A stretch of 64,000 nt of DNA from Azospirillum griseum (GCF_003966125.1 NZ_RXMA01000004.1:186001-250000), one strand, 5' to 3'. Positions 17,787-26,459 are shown, counted from the stretch's first letter. Program-made: numbers and translations. The notes: a model not told the origin generated them from the letters alone.

Positions 17787-17801
17787 GTCCACATTATGGA
17801 C
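17787..17801. promoter_or_regulatory. Candidate operator 1 (palindrome at the regulator start)
   Basis: GTCCACATTATGGAC is a perfect 5-bp inverted repeat with a 5-bp spacer, two bases upstream of the regulator's ATG. On the minus strand it contains CATAAT eight bases before that ATG, which would fit the -10 box of a leaderless transcript, so binding would shut off the regulator's own promoter. It differs by a single base from the site at 17903. Confidence 0.7.
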
Positions 17802-17852
17802 TATGTGACGTCCTGTCGCGACCAAAAAACGCGCTGCGGCGGAATGTCAGTG

Positions 17853-17882
17853 TTGATAACAGAACCAAACCTCGTGTACAGT
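17853..17882 (+). promoter_or_regulatory. Putative sigma-70-type promoter of the ABC importer operon
   Basis: TTGATA (17853-17858) and TACAGT (17877-17882) are separated by 18 bases. Transcription would start near 17889, so the palindrome at 17903 would lie just inside the transcript, suited to repression. Confidence 0.45.
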
Positions 17883-17902
17883 GCCTGTGTTGCACCAAAC
17901 AA

Positions 17903-17919
17903 GGTCCACAATATGGACC
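17903..17919. promoter_or_regulatory. Candidate operator 2 (palindrome before the importer operon)
   Basis: GGTCCACAATATGGACC is a perfect 6-bp inverted repeat around CAATA. Its 15-base core matches the site at 17787 at 14 of 15 positions, and the centres are 117 bp apart. It lies downstream of the predicted promoter and 60 bases upstream of the first importer gene. Size and symmetry fit a dimeric IclR-type helix-turn-helix. Confidence 0.75.
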
Positions 17920-17979
17920 AACCGGCCGACAAGAGCCGAACACCCGAGAAAAGCCGAACCAACAGCAACGGAGGAGGAA

Positions 17980-18888
17980 ATGTCCGGCGCGTCCGTCGCA
18001 TCGCACCGTGGCCCTGCCCAGTCGGCCCCCGCCCAACGATCTGAGTCCTCCCAGGCGGAGACCATTTTTGAGGCGCGTGGCGTCAATCTGCGCTTTGGCG
18101 GCGTGCAGGCACTGACCGATGTCAGCTTCGGCATCCGCAAAGGGGAGTTGTTTTCCATCATCGGCCCGAACGGGGCCGGCAAGACCTCGATGGTCAATTG
18201 CATTTCGGGCCGGTACAAGCCGACCGACGGCAAGGTTTTCTTCAAGGGCCGCGACGTGACGGCGATGACGCCGAATCACCGCGCCGCGCTCGGCATCGGC
18301 CGCACCTTTCAAAATCTGGCGCTGTTCGGGCATATGACCGTGCTCGACAACATCATGGTCGGCCGGCACCATCTTTTGAAAAACAACTTCCTGACCGGCT
18401 CGCTCTATTGGCTGACCGGTGCCCGCAAGGAAGAGCTGGCCCACCGCCGCGAGGTCGAGGAAATCATCGATTTCCTGGAAATCCAGCATGTCCGCAAGGC
18501 GACCGCCGGAACCCTGTCCTATGGCCTGCGCAAGCGGGTGGAACTGGCCCGCGCCATCGCCCTGAAACCCGACCTGATCCTGCTGGACGAGCCGATGGCC
18601 GGCATGAATCTGGAAGAGAAGGAGGACATGGCCCGCTACATCGTCGATCTGAACGAAGAGTTCGGCATGACGGTGGTGATGATCGAACACGACATGGGCG
18701 TGGTGATGGACATCTCCCACCGCGTGATGGTGCTCGAATTCGGCAAGAAGATCGCCGAGGGCATGCCCGAAGAGGTGCTGGCCAACCCGCGCGTGCGCCG
18801 CGCCTATCTGGGCGAGGATGACGAGGACGGCGAGGCCCCGAACGCCCACACCGCCCAGCAATCCCCCGAACAGAAGGAGGTTGCGTGA
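17980..18888 (+). CDS. Branched-chain-type ABC importer ATPase (LivG-like)
   Basis: A 302-residue ATPase of the HAAT (branched-chain amino acid) importer family. It shows Walker A IIGPNGAGKTS, the LivG-like arm GIGRTFQNLALFGHMTVLDN, the signature TLSYGLRKRVELARAIAL, Walker B LILLDEPMAGMN and the H-loop MIEHDMGVVMDISHR. About 35 residues of Ala/Ser-rich extension precede the domain. The ATG at 17980 follows GAGGAGGAA; an upstream GTG frame would place the operator inside the gene and is rejected. It is the first gene of the operon with an acyl-CoA synthetase and permeases, so the cargo is more likely a carboxylic acid than an amino acid (inference). Confidence 0.92.
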   Translation: MSGASVASHRGPAQSAPAQRSESSQAETIFEARGVNLRFGGVQALTDVSFGIRKGELFSIIGPNGAGKTSMVNCISGRYKPTDGKVFFKGRDVTAMTPNHRAALGIGRTFQNLALFGHMTVLDNIMVGRHHLLKNNFLTGSLYWLTGARKEELAHRREVEEIIDFLEIQHVRKATAGTLSYGLRKRVELARAIALKPDLILLDEPMAGMNLEEKEDMARYIVDLNEEFGMTVVMIEHDMGVVMDISHRVMVLEFGKKIAEGMPEEVLANPRVRRAYLGEDDEDGEAPNAHTAQQSPEQKEVA

Positions 18889-20849
18889 TGGCCGGGTCCA
18901 ACACCGCCGTCGGGTCCAGCATGAACCTGCCCGACCTGACCGTGAACGACACGCTGGTCAAGCTGGTCGCCCTGCACGCCCGCGAGCATGGCGACGAGAT
19001 CGCGCTGCGCGAGAAGGATTTCGGCATCTGGAAAACCTTCACCTGGAGCGAGGTGAACCACCGCGTGCGCGCCTTCGCGCTGGGCCTGACCAAGCTGGGT
19101 GTGGTTCCGGGGGAGGTCGTGGCCCTGCTGGGCGACAACCGACCGGATTGGCTGATGGGCGAGGTCGCCACCCACGCGCTGCGCGGCCTGAGCCTGGGCA
19201 TCTACCGCGACGCGCTGGACGAGGAGGTCGCCTACCTCATCACCTACGCCGACGTGAAGGTCGTCTTCGCCGAGGATGAGGAGCAGGTGGACAAGCTGCT
19301 GAACCTCGCCGAACGCCTGCCGACCTTGCAGCACATCATCTATTCCGACCCGCGCGGCATGCGCAAATACAGCGACCCGCGCCTGTTGCCCGCCGCCGAT
19401 CTGGTGGCGATGGGCGAGGAGCTGCACCGCCAGCAGCCCAAACTGTACGACCAGATGGTCGCGGCGACCAAGGGAACCGACGTCGCCATCCTCTGCACCA
19501 CCTCGGGAACCACGTCCAACCCGAAGATGGCGATGCTGCAAGCGGGCAGCCTGATCCGCCACGTCGCCAGCTATCTGTCGGTCGATCCCAAGGGGCCGGA
19601 GGACGAGTATGTCTCCGTCCTGCCGATGTCCTGGATCATGGAGCAGGTCTACGCCGTCGGCATGGGCATCGTGTCGCGGATGCGCGTGAATTTCGTCGAG
19701 GAAGCCGAGACGATGATGCACGACTTCCGCGAAATCGGGCCGAGCTTCGTGCTGTTCGCCCCGCGCCTGTGGGAGGCCATCGCCGCCGACGTGCGCGCCC
19801 GCATGATGGACAGCTCGCCGTTCAAACAGAAGATGTTCGAACTGGGCATGAAGCTGGGGTTGGAGGCGCTGGCGCAGGGCAAGCGGTCCGCCGTGGCCGA
19901 CTGGATCCTGTTCCGCGCCCTGCGCGACCGGTTGGGCTTCACCAATCTGAAATCGGCGGCCACCGGCGGTGCGGCGCTGGGGCCGGACACCTTCAAATTC
20001 TTCCAGGCGCTGGGTGTGCCGCTGCGCCAGATCTATGGACAGACCGAAACGATGGGGGCCTACACCGTCCATCGCGCCGGGGATGTGGATTTCGACACCG
20101 TGGGCGTGCCGTTCGACGACGGCATCCAGGTCAAGGTCATCGACCCCGACCAGAACGGCGTCGGCGAGATCGTCACCAGCCATCCCAACATGTTCGCGGG
20201 CTATTACCGCAACGAAAAGGCGACGATGGGCGACGTGCGCGACGGCTGGATGCACACCGGTGACGCCGGGTTCTTCGACAAGAAGGGCCATCTGGTCATC
20301 ATCGACCGCATCAAGGACATCGCCACCACCGCCAAGGGCGACCGTTTCAGCCCGCAATACATCGAAAACAAGCTGAAATTCAGCCCCTACGTCGCCGAAG
20401 CGGTGATTTTGGGCGACAAGCGCGAATACCTGTCGGCGATGATCTGCATCCGCTTCTCCATCCTGTCGAAATGGGCGGAAAAGAACCGGATCGCCTTCAC
20501 CACCTACGCCGACCTGTCGTCGCGCCCGGAGGTCTACGAACTGCTCCGCACCGAGGTGGAGCGGGTCAACCAGACCCTGCCGGAACACCAGCGCATCGCC
20601 AAGTTCCTGTTGCTCTACAAGGAGCTGGACGCCGACGACGGCGAGCTGACCCGCACCCGCAAGGTGCGCCGCAGCGTCATCGCCGACAAATACGGCACGA
20701 TCATCGAATCCATCTACGCCGGTCAGCCCAAGATCGACGTCGACACGATGATCACCTTCCAGGACGGCACCAAGCAACGCATCCGCACCACCCTGACCGT
20801 CATCGACCTTGTGCCGACGACGGCCACGCGTCAGCCGGTCGCGGCGTAA
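18888..20849 (+). CDS. AMP-forming long-chain-type acyl-CoA synthetase
   Basis: A 653-residue ligase of the FadD15/long-chain acyl-CoA synthetase type that would convert a carboxylate plus ATP and CoA to acyl-CoA. The ATP loop is TTSGTTSNPKMAM, the adenine motif is IYGQTETMGAY, and the motif WMHTGDAGFFDKKGHLVIIDR and the C-terminal lysine region GELTRTRKVRR are present, so it looks catalytically complete. The ATG overlaps the TGA of the ATPase gene by one base after a GAAGGAGG site, showing translational coupling. Insertion inside an ABC importer operon suggests the imported acid is trapped at once as its CoA ester. Confidence 0.92.
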   Translation: MAGSNTAVGSSMNLPDLTVNDTLVKLVALHAREHGDEIALREKDFGIWKTFTWSEVNHRVRAFALGLTKLGVVPGEVVALLGDNRPDWLMGEVATHALRGLSLGIYRDALDEEVAYLITYADVKVVFAEDEEQVDKLLNLAERLPTLQHIIYSDPRGMRKYSDPRLLPAADLVAMGEELHRQQPKLYDQMVAATKGTDVAILCTTSGTTSNPKMAMLQAGSLIRHVASYLSVDPKGPEDEYVSVLPMSWIMEQVYAVGMGIVSRMRVNFVEEAETMMHDFREIGPSFVLFAPRLWEAIAADVRARMMDSSPFKQKMFELGMKLGLEALAQGKRSAVADWILFRALRDRLGFTNLKSAATGGAALGPDTFKFFQALGVPLRQIYGQTETMGAYTVHRAGDVDFDTVGVPFDDGIQVKVIDPDQNGVGEIVTSHPNMFAGYYRNEKATMGDVRDGWMHTGDAGFFDKKGHLVIIDRIKDIATTAKGDRFSPQYIENKLKFSPYVAEAVILGDKREYLSAMICIRFSILSKWAEKNRIAFTTYADLSSRPEVYELLRTEVERVNQTLPEHQRIAKFLLLYKELDADDGELTRTRKVRRSVIADKYGTIIESIYAGQPKIDVDTMITFQDGTKQRIRTTLTVIDLVPTTATRQPVAA

Positions 20850-20862
20850 GGGGACACCAGCC

Positions 20863-21750
20863 ATGACCCTTCTGTTCCAACTTCTCGTCAACGGCCTGAT
20901 CGTCGGTGCGCTGTACGGCGTGGTCGCGATGTCCTTCGTGCTGATCTACAAGGCCAGCCGCATCGTCAACTTCGCGCAGGGCGAATTCCTGCTGATCGGG
21001 GCCTGGACCTGCTGGTGGCTGTTGACCTCCTGGCAGTTGCCCTTCTGGATCGGCTTCCCGATCACGCTGGTGTTCATGCTGATCTTCGGCGTGGTGCTTC
21101 AGGTGGTCGTTCTGCGGCCGATGATCGGCGAGCCGATCATCTCCGTCATCATGGTGACGATCGGCCTGTCCATCGTCTTCCAGGCGGCGATGAAATGGAT
21201 GTTCGGCGTGTTCGCCAAGCCCTTCCCGCAAATCTTCGCCAGCCCGACCATGGACATCTTCGGGCTTCAGGTGCAGACGGTCTATGTCGTCTCGCTGGCC
21301 ATCTCCATCCTGATCATGGCGGGATTCGGCTGGTTCTTCAAATACTCGCGGTTGGGGCTGGCGATGCGCGCCACCGCCTTTGACCAGCAGGTGGCGCAGT
21401 CGCTGGGCATCTCGGTCCGCCAGATGTTTGCGATGAGCTGGGCGATTTCCGCGATGGTGTCGGCGGTGGCCGGTGTCACCGTGGGTGTGGTCAACGGCGT
21501 GTCGTCGGCCCTGTCCTTCTTCGGCATCAAGGTGTTTCCGGCGGTCATCCTGGGCGGTCTGGACAGCGTCATCGGCGCGGTGCTGGGCGGCCTGATCGTC
21601 GGGGTGCTGGAAAATCTGGCCCACTATCTGGACAGCCAATGGCTGAACTGGGGCAACATGTACGAAATCGCCCCCTTCTACGTCCTGATCGCCATCCTGA
21701 TGGTGAAGCCGTACGGCCTGTTCGGCACCAAAGACATCGAGCGCGTGTGA
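20863..21750 (+). CDS. Branched-chain-type ABC importer permease (LivH-like)
   Basis: A 295-residue inner-membrane permease with about eight hydrophobic segments. The LivH hallmarks are ALYGVVAMSFVLIYKASRIVNFAQGE near the N-terminus and FPAVILGGLDSVIGAVLGGLIVG near the C-terminus, the latter holding the ATPase-contact loop. Start ATG 20863 lies 13 bases after the synthetase stop. It forms a heterodimer with the LivM-like product encoded next. Confidence 0.93.
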   Translation: MTLLFQLLVNGLIVGALYGVVAMSFVLIYKASRIVNFAQGEFLLIGAWTCWWLLTSWQLPFWIGFPITLVFMLIFGVVLQVVVLRPMIGEPIISVIMVTIGLSIVFQAAMKWMFGVFAKPFPQIFASPTMDIFGLQVQTVYVVSLAISILIMAGFGWFFKYSRLGLAMRATAFDQQVAQSLGISVRQMFAMSWAISAMVSAVAGVTVGVVNGVSSALSFFGIKVFPAVILGGLDSVIGAVLGGLIVGVLENLAHYLDSQWLNWGNMYEIAPFYVLIAILMVKPYGLFGTKDIERV

Positions 21751-21757
21751 GGCCCCC

Positions 21758-22831
21758 ATGGCGAACGTCAGCATCATTCCCAGTGGTGATTTCAAGACGT
21801 CCTACGGGACCGACACCACGATTTTCCCGACCGTCACCAGCCGCAACTTTGCGATCCTGGGCGTGGTTCTTCTGCTGGCCTGCCCGGCCTTTCTGGATCG
21901 CTATTGGCTGAGCCTGCTGATCCAGATCGGCTATCTCGGCATCGCCGCGCTGGGCCTGAACATCCTGGTCGGCTTCACCGGCCAGATCTCCATCGGCCAT
22001 TCCGCCTTCTTCGGCTTCGGGGCCTTCGCCTCGGCCTGGTTGAGCAACCGTTGGGGCATTCCGGTGGTGCTGGCCATCCCGCTGGCCGGGGTGATGACCA
22101 CCGCCATCGGCCTGGTGTTCGGCATGCCCGCCGCCCGGCTGAAGGGGCTGTATCTGGCGATCGCCACGCTGGCCGCCCAATACATCCTCCAGGACTTCTT
22201 CGCGCGCGCCGATTGGTTCACCGGCGGGACCAACGGCATGATCGCCGAACCGCTGACCCTGTTCGGCTTCGCCTTCGACACCGACGAGCGGTATTTCTAC
22301 GTCGTGCTGGTCGCCATGGTGATCATGTATCTGCTGGGCACCAACCTGATGCGGACGCGCGACGGCCGCGCCCTGGTGGCGGTGCGCGACCATTATCTCT
22401 CCGCCGAGATCATGGGCATCAACCTCACCAAGTACCGGACGATGTCCTTCGGCATCTCCGCCTTCTACGCCGGGATCGGCGGCGCGCTCTACGCCCACTA
22501 CCTGCAATTCGTGTCGGTCGAGGGCTTCACCATCGTCTTTTCGATCCAGTTCCTGGGCATGATCATCATCGGTGGCCTGGGGTCGATCATGGGCACGCTG
22601 ATGGGGACCGCCTTCATGGTGCTGTTGCCGGAGGTGATGCAGATGGCCAGCAAGCTGGTCAGCGGCACCGCCATCGACGCCGCCCTGAACCTGAAGGACA
22701 ACATCGCCTTCCTGCGCGAAATGTCGGTCGGCCTCGTCATCATCCTGTTCCTGGTGTTCGAACCCGATGGGCTGGCCCATCGCTGGAAGCAGATCAAGGC
22801 CTACTGGAAGCTCTACCCCTTCTCGCATTGA
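21758..22831 (+). CDS. Branched-chain-type ABC importer permease (LivM-like)
   Basis: A 357-residue permease with a polar 25-residue cytoplasmic N-terminus followed by membrane segments. The LivM motifs are LGLNILVGFTGQISIGHSAFFG, the ATPase-coupling region GRALVAVRDHYLSAEIMGINLTKYR and the IIIGGLGSIMGTLMGTAF stretch. It starts seven bases after the LivH-like gene and is the partner permease. The C-terminus ends in a basic amphipathic tail. Confidence 0.93.
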   Translation: MANVSIIPSGDFKTSYGTDTTIFPTVTSRNFAILGVVLLLACPAFLDRYWLSLLIQIGYLGIAALGLNILVGFTGQISIGHSAFFGFGAFASAWLSNRWGIPVVLAIPLAGVMTTAIGLVFGMPAARLKGLYLAIATLAAQYILQDFFARADWFTGGTNGMIAEPLTLFGFAFDTDERYFYVVLVAMVIMYLLGTNLMRTRDGRALVAVRDHYLSAEIMGINLTKYRTMSFGISAFYAGIGGALYAHYLQFVSVEGFTIVFSIQFLGMIIIGGLGSIMGTLMGTAFMVLLPEVMQMASKLVSGTAIDAALNLKDNIAFLREMSVGLVIILFLVFEPDGLAHRWKQIKAYWKLYPFSH

Positions 22832-22871
22832 CACCCACGAACAAACAAAACGGATAGGGAGTAAACGCAAG

Positions 22872-24152
22872 ATGAGCATCAAGACCGCGCTCTACGCCTC
22901 CGCCGCTGTGCTGCTGGCGACCACCGTCACCGCCAGCGCCGACATCCCGGTCGGCCACCTCGCCGACCAGTCGGGCGGCACCTCGGACGTGGGCGTGCCC
23001 TACGCCCAGGGCGTGGCCGACGCGCTGGCCTATCTCAACGGCAAGGGCGGGGTGAACGGCGTCAAGCTGGCGGTGGACACCGTCGATTACGGCTATCAGG
23101 CCCCGCGCGCCATCAGCCAATACAAGAAATGGTCGTCGGGCAGCGACAAGATCGCCGCCCTCCAGGGCTGGGGGACCGCCGACACCGAAGCGCTGACCGC
23201 CTTCGTCGGCAAGGATGAGATCCCGGCCTATTCCGGCTCCTACTCCGGCCACCTGACCGACCCGACCGGCAAGGGGCCGCACGGCTCCAAGCCCGCCCCC
23301 TACAATTTCTTCTACGGCCCATCCTATTCCGACAGCCTGCGCGGCATGCTGATGTGGGCGGCGGAGGATTGGAAGAAGAAGGGCGGCAGCGGCAAGCCGA
23401 AATACGCCCACATGGGGGCCAACCACCCCTACCCCAACGCCCCGAAGGACGCGGGCGAGCAACTCGCCAAGGAACTCGGCTTTGAGGTTCTGCCGCCGAT
23501 CCAATTCGCGCTGACGCCGGGCGATTACACCGCCCAGTGCCTGACCCTGAAGGAATCCGGCGTCAACTACGCCTATCTCGGCAACACCGCCGGGTCGAAC
23601 ATCTCGGTGCTGAAGGCCTGCCAGACCGTCGGGGCCAAGGTCCAGTTCATGGGCAACGTCTGGGGCATGGACGAAAACGCCGCCAAGGCCGCCGGTGCGG
23701 CCGCCGACGGCGTGGTGTTCCCGATGCGCACCGCCGTCACCTGGGCGGGCAGCGCGCCGGGCATGGCGACGATGAAGGAGATTTCCAAGCTCTCCGACGC
23801 CGCCGGAACCGCGTACCGCCCGGTGCATTATCTGGCGGGCGTGTGCACCGCCTTCTACATGAAGGAAGCGATGGATTGGGCCGCCAAGAACGGCGGCGTC
23901 ACCGGCCCGAGCATCCGCAAGGCGATGTACCAGAAGAAGGATTGGGTTCCGGCCGGTCTGGAAGGCGTGTGCATGCCCTCCACCTGGACCGAAACCGACC
24001 ATCGCGGCATGACCTCCGTCAACATCTACCGCGCGTCGGTCGCGGCGGACACCGGGGCCAGCGTGGCCGATCTGGTGAAGGCGGGGTCGATCAAACTCGA
24101 CAAGATCGCCACCGTCGAGGTGCCGCGCAAGCCGGAATGGCTGGGCTGGTAA
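22872..24152 (+). CDS. ABC importer periplasmic substrate-binding protein
   Basis: A 426-residue periplasmic binding protein of the branched-chain amino acid/amide class (type I fold). The signal peptide ends near ASADIPVG at about residue 24. Typical landmarks are the opening IPVGHLADQSGG with VGVPYAQGVADALAYLNGKGGVNG, and the second-lobe region ANHPYPNAPKDAGEQLAKELGFEV. It starts at ATG 22872 after AGGGAG. The place and family imply ligand capture for the two permeases. Aromatic residues line both lobes, but the ligand cannot be read from sequence. Confidence 0.92.
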   Translation: MSIKTALYASAAVLLATTVTASADIPVGHLADQSGGTSDVGVPYAQGVADALAYLNGKGGVNGVKLAVDTVDYGYQAPRAISQYKKWSSGSDKIAALQGWGTADTEALTAFVGKDEIPAYSGSYSGHLTDPTGKGPHGSKPAPYNFFYGPSYSDSLRGMLMWAAEDWKKKGGSGKPKYAHMGANHPYPNAPKDAGEQLAKELGFEVLPPIQFALTPGDYTAQCLTLKESGVNYAYLGNTAGSNISVLKACQTVGAKVQFMGNVWGMDENAAKAAGAAADGVVFPMRTAVTWAGSAPGMATMKEISKLSDAAGTAYRPVHYLAGVCTAFYMKEAMDWAAKNGGVTGPSIRKAMYQKKDWVPAGLEGVCMPSTWTETDHRGMTSVNIYRASVAADTGASVADLVKAGSIKLDKIATVEVPRKPEWLGW

Positions 24153-24167
24153 GCCCCGTTTGAACAC

Positions 24168-24202
24168 CCCCCTTCCGCGCCGCACGCCGGTGCGGAAGGG
24201 GG
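24168..24202 (+). terminator. Intra-operon hairpin after the binding-protein gene
   Basis: An 11-bp perfect stem CCCCCTTCCGC / GCGGAAGGGGG with a 13-base loop lies 15 bases after the binding-protein stop. The T-tract is displaced (GCCTTTTTCC 9 bases later). It may be a leaky terminator or a 3' stabiliser that gives the binding protein more mRNA than the downstream ATPase. Confidence 0.55.
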
Positions 24203-24233
24203 CGTTCCCCGCCTTTTTCCTGTCAGGTGCCGC

Positions 24234-25091
24234 ATGCTGAACACCGCCACGGCCGATGGCCGCGCCCAGCCCGTCGCGGGCCATCCCGTCGCCGCCGCCA
24301 AGCGGCTGATGCTGTCCGTCAACAACATCGAAGTCGTCTACAACGACGTCATCCTCGTCCTGCGCGGGTTGAGCCTGGAGGTGCCGGAGGGGGAGATCGT
24401 CGCGCTGCTGGGGGCCAACGGGGCCGGGAAATCCACCACGTTGAAAGCCATCTCCGGCCTGCTGAAGACCGAGGATGGCGAGGTGACGCGCGGCGACATC
24501 ACCTTCGCCGGCGAACGGATCAACGGCATCGACCCCGACCAGATCGTGCGCAAGGGCATCTTCCAGGTGATGGAAGGCCGCCGCATCATCGCCGACATGA
24601 CCTGTCTGGAAAACCTCCGCCTGGGGGCCTTCACCCGCCGCGACAATGGCGTGAAGGACGATCTGGACATGGTGTTCCAGTATTTCCCCCGCCTGAAGGA
24701 ACGCACCGGACTGGCCGGGTATTTGTCGGGCGGTGAGCAGCAGATGCTGGCCATCGGCCGCGCCATGATGGCCCGGCCCAAGCTGATCCTGATGGACGAG
24801 CCGAGCATGGGCCTGTCGCCGCTGATGGTGAAGGAGGTGTTCAGCATCATCCAGCAGATCAACAAGGATTTGGGCGTCACCATCCTGCTGGTGGAGCAGA
24901 ACGCCCGCATGGCGCTGCAAGCCGCCACGCGCGGCTACATCATGGAAAACGGCAAGGTGGTGCTGGACGGGACCGCCGACGAGCTGCGCAACAACGAGGA
25001 TGTGAAGGAATTCTACCTCGGCGGCGGCAATGAAGAGCGCAAGAGCTTCAAGAATTTGAAGAGCTTCAAGCGGCGCAAGCGCTGGATCTGA
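24234..25091 (+). CDS. Branched-chain-type ABC importer ATPase (LivF-like)
   Basis: A 285-residue ATPase, the second nucleotide-binding subunit. It shows Walker A LLGANGAGKST, the Q-loop region IFQVMEGRRIIADMTCLENL, the signature YLSGGEQQMLAIGRAMM, Walker B LILMDEPSMGLSP and the H-loop equivalent LVEQNARMAL, where glutamine replaces histidine as usual in LivF. It has an unusual lysine/arginine-rich tail (FKNLKSFKRRKRWI) in which FK repeats. With the LivG-like subunit it drives the LivHM-like permeases. Confidence 0.93.
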   Translation: MLNTATADGRAQPVAGHPVAAAKRLMLSVNNIEVVYNDVILVLRGLSLEVPEGEIVALLGANGAGKSTTLKAISGLLKTEDGEVTRGDITFAGERINGIDPDQIVRKGIFQVMEGRRIIADMTCLENLRLGAFTRRDNGVKDDLDMVFQYFPRLKERTGLAGYLSGGEQQMLAIGRAMMARPKLILMDEPSMGLSPLMVKEVFSIIQQINKDLGVTILLVEQNARMALQAATRGYIMENGKVVLDGTADELRNNEDVKEFYLGGGNEERKSFKNLKSFKRRKRWI

Positions 25092-25162
25092 GCGGGTGCG
25101 GGTGCTTTTCAGGCCCCTCCCCCTCCCCCACGCCGCGTTTTGACACAACCAGACTCCGATCC

Positions 25163-25185
25163 CCCTTCCCTCCGGTGGGGAAGGG
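25163..25185. repeat. GC-rich intergenic hairpin (dispersed C/G-run element)
   Basis: CCCTTCCC pairs with GGGAAGGG around TCCGGTG and is followed by GGGGAGGGG. It resembles the elements near 29086 and 58721 in composition and in lying between genes of one strand. It may be a REP-like mRNA stabiliser. Confidence 0.45.
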
Positions 25186-25229
25186 CCGGGGAGGGGCTGC
25201 GCGGGCGACCCCTGAACGGACGAACGACC

Positions 25230-26459
25230 ATGACCGATTTCTACGACGACCTCGAAACCCGTTCCTCCGACCAGCGCGAGGCCGCGCTGTTCGCGGCCCT
25301 GCCCGCCCATCTTGCCCACGCCAAGGCGTCCGCGCCGCATTTCACCCGGATCCTGGACGGGGTCGATCCCACCAGCATCCGCGACCGCGCCGCCCTGGCC
25401 ACCCTGCCGGTCACGCGCAAGGCCGACCTGATCGCCTTGCAGCAGGCCGAACCGCCCTTTGGCGGTCTGGCGGCGGTCGAGATCGGGCGGCTGGCCCGGG
25501 TCTTCGCCTCCCCCGGTCCGATCCACGACCCGGAGCCGCACGGCAAGGACCCGTGGCGCAGCGCCCGCGCGCTCTACGCCTCCGGCTTCCGCGCGGGCGA
25601 TCTGGCGCACAATTGCTTTGCCTATCACCTGACCCCCGCCGGGTCGATGTTCGAAACCGGCGCGCACGCCATCGGCTGCGCCGTCATCCCCGCCGGGACC
25701 GGCAACACCGAAACCCAGGCGCAGGTCATCGCCCATCTCAAGCCGCGCGGTTACATCGGCACTCCCGATTTCCTGAAGATCGTCCTGGAAAAGGCCGACG
25801 CGCTGGGGCTGGATGGCTCGTCCATCCGCATCGGCAACGTGTCGGGCGGGCCGTATCTGCCGGACGCGCGCGCCTTCTACGAATCGCGCGGCATCGCCGT
25901 CTATCAAAGCTATGGGACCGCCGATCTGGGCATCGTCGCCTATGAAACCCAGGCCCGCGCCGGGCTGGTGGTGGATGAGGGCGCCATCATCGAAATCGTC
26001 CGCCCCGGCACCGGCAACCCGGTTCCCGAGGGCGAGGTCGGCGAGGTCGTCGTCACAATCTTCAACCCGGCCTACCCGTTGATCCGTTTCGCCACCGGCG
26101 ATCTGTCGGCGGTGCTGCCGGGAACCAGCCCTTGCGGGCGCACCAACATGCGGCTGAAGGGCTGGATGGGCCGCGCCGATCAGACCACCAAGGTCAAGGG
26201 CATGTTCGTCCACCCGGCCCAGATCGCCGAGGTGCTGCGCCGTCACCCGGCGGTGGCCAAGGCCCGGCTGGTGGTGGGGCGGCAGGACGCCAGCGACACC
26301 ATGACCCTGCGCTGCGAAGCCACCGAATCAGGCGAAACGCTGGCCGCCGCCATCCGCGACAGCCTGACCGCCGTGACCAAGCTGAAGGGCGCGGTCGAGT
26401 TCGTCGCCCCCGGCGCGCTGCCCAACGACGGCAAGGTGATCGACGACACGCGCGGCTGA
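25230..26459 (+). CDS. PaaK-like phenylacetate-CoA ligase family protein with altered ATP loop
   Basis: A 409-residue member of the phenylacetate-CoA ligase (PaaK) group of adenylate-forming enzymes, which activate aromatic or other acids to CoA esters. It keeps SYGTADLGIVAYE, the TGD motif (FATGDLSAV), the hinge GRADQTTKVKGMFVHP and the C-terminal GALPNDGKVIDD. The phosphate loop usually read as SSGTTGxPT is replaced by ASPGPIHDPEP, so ATP use may differ or be lost. Similar ligases recur beside branched-chain-type ABC genes in proteobacteria (family recollection, not searched). The start at 25230 is 138 bases after the LivF-like gene, probably the same operon. Confidence 0.82.
   Translation: MTDFYDDLETRSSDQREAALFAALPAHLAHAKASAPHFTRILDGVDPTSIRDRAALATLPVTRKADLIALQQAEPPFGGLAAVEIGRLARVFASPGPIHDPEPHGKDPWRSARALYASGFRAGDLAHNCFAYHLTPAGSMFETGAHAIGCAVIPAGTGNTETQAQVIAHLKPRGYIGTPDFLKIVLEKADALGLDGSSIRIGNVSGGPYLPDARAFYESRGIAVYQSYGTADLGIVAYETQARAGLVVDEGAIIEIVRPGTGNPVPEGEVGEVVVTIFNPAYPLIRFATGDLSAVLPGTSPCGRTNMRLKGWMGRADQTTKVKGMFVHPAQIAEVLRRHPAVAKARLVVGRQDASDTMTLRCEATESGETLAAAIRDSLTAVTKLKGAVEFVAPGALPNDGKVIDDTRG

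Noticed and set aside
17881..17979. An upstream GTG start that would lengthen the LivG-like ATPase by 33 residues.
   Set aside because: It would place the palindrome in coding sequence and lacks a ribosome site, while ATG 17980 has GAGGAGGAA just before it.
22794..26246. A minus-strand open frame of about 1150 codons over the ABC importer genes.
   Set aside because: It lies opposite well-supported genes and has shadow-like composition (G, A, H, R, D-rich, no motif).
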